Source: Fasciolopsis buskii
Taxonomy: Eukaryota > Platyhelminthes > Trematoda > Plagiorchiida > Fasciolidae
Length of the DNA: 64,000 bases
NCBI GenBank assembly: GCA_008360955.1
Contig: LUCM01002214.1
Span: forward strand, 8,721-72,720
Direction: 5' to 3'
A model generated the notes under the pieces. The model was not told the origin of the DNA and searched no databases. It saw only the letters and a program-made list of their open reading frames with translations. This document shows positions 56,930 through 64,000 of the stretch, piece by piece. Positions within the stretch are counted from its first letter, which is position 1. Every line of letters starts with the position of its first letter. A program made the position numbers and the translations under genes.

Positions 56930-58385
56930 GCTTAACTCACGATTAAGAAATCTTGAAATCAGTGCACATCTGCTTCAGTTGGCCTGGTAGTGGTGCAAAT
57001 GATTGATAAAACACATTTCCCAAAAGTGTGTGCCGTGTTAGAATCAAGACGGGTATGTGGTCCGTAGAATGAACTCGGGCGGTACATAGCTCGTGGTCTC
57101 AACACTATCGTGAATGTCTGAACCATTCAGTGGAAAGGTGACATCCGATTGGGGAAGTCAAACCATTAAGAAGAGTAAATCACCTAATAGTGCGGGAACA
57201 TATGATTCAGGATCTTGGACAACAGGCGTTGACAGTTTACTTAGTCCGTGAGCAAAGAATGCAAGATAAGACTGCCAGTTTGGGCTAGAAATGGCAGAAA
57301 ACTTTGTTTTTTTGTGGGTAAGATGAGTCCTAAACCAGTCAGGTCGGATTATGTCTAAGCCACAAGAACAGCTGATAGGCCTGTTTGGAATAGAGTGCAT
57401 GACAAACGGGCCAAGGATCTGATCGACAGGAACACGGAAGATAGGATTGGAAATCAACCATTCGCCCTAGTTCTTTAGATCAAATAAGTGGTCTGATTTT
57501 CGTGGCACGCGTCGAAGCGAATCGGAGAATCGTTTGGACTGGAGACCCAAGAAGTAACAAAGGGAAGGTAATCGGCCAATAAAGACTAGAACGTTGATTG
57601 CCCTTTATACAATTGAATAGTAGTAAAGAAAGAAGACCAGTACTGCAGGATTTTAACGTCTAGTAATACTGCTTTCAGTCGCATACGTAAAACAATCTGT
57701 GAACTATATAATATTCATTCGATAACAACTAGACACACAATTGACCCGGTTTCATGTTTTTAATGGTTGCTACACAATACGACGAATGGGAAGAGTTTAC
57801 CCTACATCGAAACCATGCTAATTCCTTCATGTAACCTGGCTCTTTGTAGATAAAAGCCACGAACACAGACCCTATGTTTGCCATAGGGATAATATCCGTT
57901 GTTTGTTGTACTAAATTCAGCCTTGACAGATCCTTGTAAATTGTTTGCTGATGACAAATGCGCGACAGTCGTGTTGACCGGCCAGGAGCAATCTAATCGT
58001 TCCTGGTTGATTAAACGGTATGTAATTTGAGTCAGAATGGATAAGACTGATTCAGACCGCTAGATTTGTCAATGGTGATTATCAAATCTTAAAAGGCAGA
58101 AACATTTATTCGGTCCGTGTGACTGAGTGCTTGATAAAAAACTCGGCACTAATCTTCCCAAGGTTTTATTGTTTAACCAACTATTCTCCCCCTTAACCAT
58201 AGTGGACATATTTCTAAGGACTTGTTTCTATGATACAAAGAATTCGGTCTTCATAAAGCAATTTCCTATAAACTCTAATACTAGCTATCTCCTTCTATCA
58301 TGTTGTAATTGATCCATGGTTAGAATAAGAGGACTTGTTTTGAAGTACAGTTTGGAACACTTTACATACAGTTAAACAGTAGTCT
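56930..58385. other. Anonymous DNA
   Basis: A 99-codon minus frame (57457-57158) lacks ATG, splice and family support. Confidence 0.35.
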
Positions 58386-58387
58386 CT

Positions 58388-58552
58388 CTTACTTCCTATC
58401 TTCGTAATGCAACAAATGTAGGGTATTCCTGAAAGGGGTGGAGGCTGCGCTGAAAGTAGACATTGATCGAGCGGTAGGAGGGTCCAAGCACGTCACTTTC
58501 AATTCTAAATATCATAACCTTGTTGGTTTGGCCACCGCCGGAACTACAGTTT
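58388..58552 (-). mobile_element. SINE family A, decayed
   Basis: Minus strand: GGCGGTGGCCAAACCAACAA head, B-box region degraded (CTTGGACCCTCC), body CCTTTCAGGAATACCCTACA, tail GATAGGAAGTAAGAGAG. Confidence 0.6.
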
Positions 58553-58929
58553 CCTATTCTGATTAAAAATCTTGCAAACATACGTTTATCGGATTCAGTT
58601 AGTATCGCCCACTGGGATACGGAATCCCAAAAGAACATTGATTGCTGATTTTCCTATGGTCAAAATCATGTGACTTTCACCTCTGGGGCTACACTGTGTC
58701 TTTCTCGAGCTTCTCTGTGATTCGGGTTATAGAACGACCGTATTCCAAATTCGCTGTCTTCGTAATCGACCTTGTTTGGCAGATTATAGCGACGAGAAAG
58801 TATGTCAGACACTCAGAGCAAAATATCAACAAGTCTAACTGGCTGAAACTTAGGTCAAGAGACCAAATTTCACAGAAGTCTCAATATTTCAGCCGCAGCA
58901 TCAAACTTCTTACGGAAGTACAATAATTT

Positions 58930-60845
58930 AGCTTACATCAATTCGTTTTAGTACCCGGTAAAAAACTGAAGGGTCTAGGTCGGACAGCTTTACGACCGGT
59001 AATTATGTTCACGTTAGCCTGGTTGCGCGACGCCACTATAACCAGGCAGTGATTATGGTAAGAAACTGTCTGCTTTCCGGTCGCGTCCATTCACGGGTCG
59101 CTGAACAAAGTCGTAGAGAAACTAATAGCGTATTGTAAGTAACCTAACATTTTATACATAACTGCGTCTTATTGTCATCAGAGCTGGAAACAGTAGCCCT
59201 AGATCTTCGTGACATTACTTATCAGTTGATCAATGAGTATAGTTCATCGCCAGTATAACTTATCATTTCATTCAGCCTCATGAGTATTCAAGTGAACTCG
59301 AATCCGGGAACCTAGACAACTAAAAAAGAAGTCGTATCTTGTTAGCACCAGTATGCTGTTCCGTACTTGTTGTTTGACGAGAATTTCCTATGGCCTTGGA
59401 CTGAAAAGTTCTCCGTGTGACCAGGGCCGTTGGGTTATTTTCATCAATGCGGCTAATTGCTAATTGATCATTTTTGCGACTACCATTTTATGGGTCTACT
59501 GGCCGATATTTATCTCATACTTGAACCAGGCTCTTGTTAATCCGAACAGACCATAAAAATGGCAAAAATGGATCTACTGTGCTTATCTCGTGATTTTACA
59601 CATTTGCTTCGGGTAGCCAAATTAAACGGAAGCCCCGGTATCCATTTGTATCAGTTTCACTATACGAATCACTCTGGTCAACGTCTGATACATCATGCCT
59701 TCCTGATAATTCTGCGGGACTATAAACTGATAAAAACATTGAGTTGAGTGGTACCAGCAGAGTTTACTCGTAAGCCTACCGGTCACGTGCATGAGGGTAT
59801 TACTTCTCAGCACCGAAGAAAAACAAGCGGTGTTTACAGAGAGATTTAAATTTGTGTATGCTTCATGGTTTGTGCTTTGGATGTACTAATAAGGTGAGTC
59901 ATATGCGTGTGATAGTGAAAGCGGCTCGTCCCGAACTCGCGAAAGGCCGGCATGCGCAGCACAAGACGCAGGAATCAGGCACTTCAGTAGAAGGCATTAT
60001 TAACTCCCACTTTTTTGTCCACGTAAAGTTGACTACTGGCAAGTAATAAAGTAGTCAACGCCCAATTTCGACCTTTCAAGTTCGCCCACGTTCACATGCA
60101 CGTGTTAGCAGACGGACATCGCAGAGCCCTGGGATGAGGTCAAAAAAGTTGCATGTAAAAGCACTGTGAAGAATAGGTGTGGACATAACTATTATTGGAT
60201 TACACCAAAAAAGTTCAGAAAATCAGATGGCTTTTAGTCCTTTATTAACCGAGCTGTTTGTCCACATTGGTTGTTCATGAGAAAGGGAAAGTGCTCATAA
60301 TGATTTCACACCATGGATTGACAAAATAGCATAGTTGTTCATGCAAGATTACTCCTCAAAACATTCATGAAAGATTCACGGACCATTTTTCGGCATAGGA
60401 AAAGTGTTTTGGGGCAGATGAAGACTGTGAGCAACATGTCGTTTGTCCAAAAACATTGGCATCGAACACAAGTTTAAGCGCAAATCCAGCGATATCGAAA
60501 CCATGGCGGAGAAAAAACAATGTTACAGGAAGAAGAGAGAAACGCAAACACTCTGTGCGGTTCGTCACACGTGTTAACCCTTTCGAACTTCTCGTGCACA
60601 ATATTAATCGTTAACCATAATCGGTGGCTCTTCTAAGACCCTTGTGATACTCTGCTATCCCCGATAGGAGCTTCAGATTGTCCCTCTTGGTTTGTGTCAT
60701 GTCAGATTTAGAGAGACGAGGGAGTTAGTGATTATTCTAAACAGTTTGCTCCAAGATTCGGGTATAGACAGTTTGCTATCTATAAAAACATCAATTCAGC
60801 ATTTGCGTCCAAATGTAGAACTGTAAAGGACCTTAAGAAGACATC
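58930..60845. other. Anonymous DNA
   Basis: No supported gene or repeat. Confidence 0.35.
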
Positions 60846-60849
60846 CAAA

Positions 60850-61239
60850 ATGCCAACCCGAAAGGGTCTTTTTCGAATTCTGAAGCCGCGGTTGATGAAT
60901 GTAAAAAACCCCAGCCAACAACCAGATGTGAGCAAATTATTGTACACATCTTGGTGTCTAAATAGCATCGATACGACAATAAATGCGCAGACAAACCACG
61001 GCAGAGAAATGCCGAGTGGTCGAAGCGATTCTAAAGCCAGAACTCGTGAAAAGTCTAGTATGGGCAAAAACATACAGATCTCATATGCGATAAAAACAAA
61101 TGAAACCAAACAAATTTCACAGAATTGGTATCATGCGTCAAAACAGATTTTGGGGAAAATGATATCCGAAAGTAATCTGTGTTCTCCGAAAGATCGATGG
61201 CACTACAGACTCGTGTGTGCTGAAGGCAATGTGAAATGA
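60850..61239 (+). CDS. Hypothetical basic protein, 129 codons
   Basis: The longest intact ATG-to-stop frame outside the transposons. ATG is in a favourable context (CAAAATGCC). It begins MPTRKGLFRILKPRLMNVKN and is Lys/Arg/Ser-rich without a signal peptide or membrane segment. No family recognised. The minus strand also has a 109-codon frame here, so chance cannot be excluded. Confidence 0.3.
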   Translation: MPTRKGLFRILKPRLMNVKNPSQQPDVSKLLYTSWCLNSIDTTINAQTNHGREMPSGRSDSKARTREKSSMGKNIQISYAIKTNETKQISQNWYHASKQILGKMISESNLCSPKDRWHYRLVCAEGNVK

Positions 61240-61409
61240 TGAGTTGTTCCCCTTCTCAAAAAATGGCGTTATAGCGCCTTGTCTTCTGCAGACATACTGT
61301 ATTCCACCGGAGGATTACAACTCGAAGTTATCCATCACCGATCATGTAGGAGTCACGCGGAATACTGAACTGTCTGTTGACTGTAAATGTTCAAATTCGC
61401 ATGAATTAC

Positions 61410-61695
61410 AGCATAGGTAACCGGCTTCTCACTATGGTCAGTCGAGGACACTGCAAACAATGTGAAGACTTTAACCAAAGGATTGGATCGTGGAGGTGCA
61501 GTTCGATTACCGGGTTGAAGTCCGTGAGACCCCCGAAGTGATGGTTGGACGTGGTAGGTGATATGGCTAAGTGCAGTGGTTAGTAACGTTCTTGCATTCG
61601 AAACGTTCCTTCCTCTGTACATTATTTCTAGATTATTATTTTGCCGTTCTCACTATTCGCCGTCCTTTTTCCTGTCTGAGCAGATGATGTTGTCA
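61410..61695 (+). pseudogene. RTE C-terminal and 3' tail fragment
   Basis: Translation gives Lys-Thr-Leu-Thr-Lys-Gly-Leu-Asp-Arg, a Val-Arg-Pro-Pro-Lys segment and WLDVVGDMAKCSG, the RTE C-terminus. The 3' sequence TGAGCAGATGATGTTGTCAG matches the end of the 42-44 kb remnant. Confidence 0.65.
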
Positions 61696-62293
61696 GATAG
61701 CAACCACAACCGGAGCACTTTCGCACTAGGTTAATGGTTGTACACACTGAAACTAAAGCTTCCGGCCGTTTACGAACACCCAGTTTCCTGATACTATGAT
61801 GATTCGCCGATCAAAGGCTCTGAAAGAAGTCATGCATGCGAATTCTCTATTTCATTTTGGCAGCCGAATAGCATTCTGCTTCCAAATGGGGCACGAATTG
61901 TTGTGGATAATCGATGACGTGCAAAATAAGTGGTAAACCCTACTCGCGACCTGGTTTTTCTCTTACTATTTCCACTCACATAGTACTCTTCTTTAACAAT
62001 GGGACTTATGAGACACGTCATGTAGGTCGACTTAAAGGACGAGTGTGTGAATCGGTCAAGATTCGATTCTCGTTATTAACTTTATGATCATGGATTGTTT
62101 TTCCTGGGTTCGAGGCTTCCAAGTCATAGAATAAAAGTGACGGGTTCATAATATGGAAGATTTTTAGTCAGTAGTCTCCCGGAAGCAATTGTATTCTGTG
62201 CGCCTGAATGAGTAGCTGAAAAGCGAGAGAGAGGAATATCTTATAGGGTGTAGTCCTTAAAAGCGTTCGCGGAAAAAAATCAGCAAAATTTAG

Positions 62294-62760
62294 TTAATTA
62301 ATTTTGGATTTATAATCTTCCAAAAACATTAGCATTGCCTCTTGATCAAGGCATTGAGAGTGATTAGTATTATTACTCTCCCCGCACACACACAATTCGT
62401 ATATTAAACTATCCACAGGCTTCGAATACATGTAATCTAGTTTCGGCTTATGAATAAACATCTGCGGTAAGTTGTCGGATAGTGGCACCTTTTCTTTTTT
62501 TGCATATGATCACCTGTATCAGCTGCATGACATAGTACGGGGCAGCACACCAAACCGGCCTTAATGTAGTCGGCAGCCTTGGAGTAGTTGAGTAGGTAGC
62601 CTGTAGGTTTGCTTGCGGTGAGTTGCGTGCGAATTTTGAGCGACTGTGAAACCCATAGACCAGCAAGTATTTCAAGGGTGTAACGCCTGATCGGCGGATC
62701 CACTACGGCTACAATACTGACGGAAGTGCAGATGCTTCTGTGGACACAGAGTTAACGACT
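62294..62760 (-). CDS. Unrecognised minus-strand frames (tentative)
   Basis: Two long frames overlap near 62480. The upstream one includes TASKPTGYLLNYSKAADYIK and AGLVCCPVLCH. The downstream one includes MFIHKPKLDYMYSKPVDSLI and SQCLDQEAMLMFLEDYKSKI before its stop at 62294. They are in different frames and meet at an A-rich run (near 62495-62503), so either a short intron (donor ACAG then GTGATC, acceptor TTACCGCAG) or a frameshift separates them. No family recognised. Confidence 0.27.
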
Positions 62761-62934
62761 GTAACCAACATCGTAACCAAAATGATCGTTCAACTACTTT
62801 TCTCCCCGGGGTTGCACGCTACGACTGAAAGAATGAATACGCAGAGCTGGTAGGGAGTGGATCTGTCAGTTAGGAAAATAAAAGAGTGCCAAAGCATGGA
62901 ATACAATCTAAGTGTGCAAATACACCTCTTCGAC

Positions 62935-64000
62935 CATGCTAATTAGATAGAAAATGAAAACATGGGCTCCACCGTTCACATTTTGCTGTCATATCGTTCA
63001 AAGTCTCCGACCAATTGATTTGCGGGCGTGCCTGACCCAAACTACGAAAATGTGAGACACCGAATTAAACCAAGTTTAGCAAACATTTTTCCATTCCACC
63101 ATGCCACGTTTTCTGTTGACAGCCATGTGGCTTTTTCCATTCCGTGGGAGGAACGAAACTTACGGTGCACTATGGTTGACGAATGTTAGCCAACGAAGTC
63201 CACTGCGGGGACAAGTTACGGTAAAATATTGTCTAAAGCGGTAACGGATATCCACGGTATTGATTACGCAATCACTCTATCCAACGGTAGCGATATCACT
63301 GAGACATCAGTGATCTTAACGAACAAAATATTCACTACATGAACTCCAATGTCTCACGACCACAAAACAGAACTAACCGAACCGCGGTACAGTATATACG
63401 ATCTTTCAATTCCACTGAACTGTCAAGGCGGCGCTAAAACTTCTTCAGTCCAGTGCATGCTACTCGAGCTTTGCATAAAGGCTTGCCTGCTCTACTACCA
63501 TCGTTAGGTTAGAAACTGTCCAGACAACTGAAGCGGTCGACAATCGTTAGTTCCACTCCATCCAATAGCTAGCTCGGGACCAGCGTCGTCTAGCCTTGTC
63601 ACAGCACTTTCCAAAGCACACCGAATCGAGATACGGCTCTCGCAAATCTGTCTATTAGAGGCTGTGCATATTCGACGGATTTGAACAAGCACAGGACATC
63701 GTCCTCGTAATCTAGGTTACAAAACTTCTCACCATTTGCCTGCATTCTGAAGACCCCATAAAACAGTCTTCATCACTCGGCCGAAGATGAATTAAACAGT
63801 CGGGCACTACTCATCGTTTCGAATGAACCTGGTAGTTCACCGTATACCCATAGGTTCGCAAGTAGTTCAACGACGTTATTGGTGAAGAGCACTAAATGGA
63901 TCTGTCTGGTCGACTGGGTCGTAGGTGTCACGAATGGCTTCCCCATTTCTACTACATCCAATTTCACTAACTGAATTTAGCCGCCAACCGGTATCACGTG
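62935..64000 (-). pseudogene. RTE remnant running off the window
   Basis: Minus strand, 5' to 3': LWVYGELPGSFETMSSARLF (block before the catalytic site), a decayed Tyr-Glu-Asp-Asp near 63700, FGVLWKVL, LLDGVELTIVDRFSCLDSF, a decayed Leu-Arg-Trp-Leu near 63190, and SETLNDMTAKCERWSPC close to the C-terminus at about 62950. The 5' part lies beyond base 64000. Confidence 0.78.

Noticed and set aside
60780..61109. Minus-strand 109-codon membrane-like protein
   Set aside because: Overlaps the plus-strand ATG frame with better start context; hydrophobicity follows from complementing Lys/Asn-rich codons.
1..64000. CRISPR arrays, bacterial operons, ribosome binding sites, rRNA
   Set aside because: No regularly spaced repeats, no gene clusters, no rRNA-like sequence; the DNA is eukaryotic.

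Overview
The window is eukaryotic: there are no operons, reading frames are short and stop-rich, several frames are bounded by GT...AG splice consensus, and microsatellites and retroposons dominate. The RTE-type LINE, the CR1-type LINE and the tRNA-headed SINEs look like those I recall from digenean flukes (Platyhelminthes). The GC content seems too balanced for a schistosome, so a liver-, lung- or intestinal-fluke genome is the best guess. The species is not determined.

Layout. 0.35-4.3 kb: one essentially full-length RTE retrotransposon on the minus strand, decayed but flanked by a 13-bp target-site duplication. 4.3-14.5 kb: mostly anonymous DNA with two tRNA-derived SINE families, simple repeats and a 59-nt palindrome. 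14.7-16.8 kb: an RTE remnant split by a SINE and a 992-base assembly gap. 17.3-18.0 kb: coding-looking exons of unknown function. 19-22.3 kb: a dense microsatellite cluster. 24.9-27.1 kb: two copies of a non-autonomous element with inverted termini next to an RTE tail. 31.2-32.9 kb: coding-looking exons of an unrecognised minus-strand gene. 36.5-37.3 kb: a knot of inverted SINEs. 42.1-44.0 kb: a second large RTE remnant.

45.6-47.5 kb holds the best-supported host gene: three in-phase exons encoding a small, probably single-pass membrane protein of about 161 residues. Its first exon and part of intron 1 recur at 50.95-51.5 kb. The exon copies have the same length and phase but are only about 69% identical, while the adjacent intron is about 91% identical. 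This inverted conservation is the most interesting signal in the window. RTE and CR1 fragments bracket the second copy. 55.4-56.4 kb carries further exon candidates, one Myb/SANT-like. 61.4-64 kb returns to RTE debris, the last piece running off the window edge.

The genes do not form a pathway. Most of the sequence is retroposon turnover around a few host exons. Alignments, identities and exon joins were done by eye; no transcript or database evidence was available.
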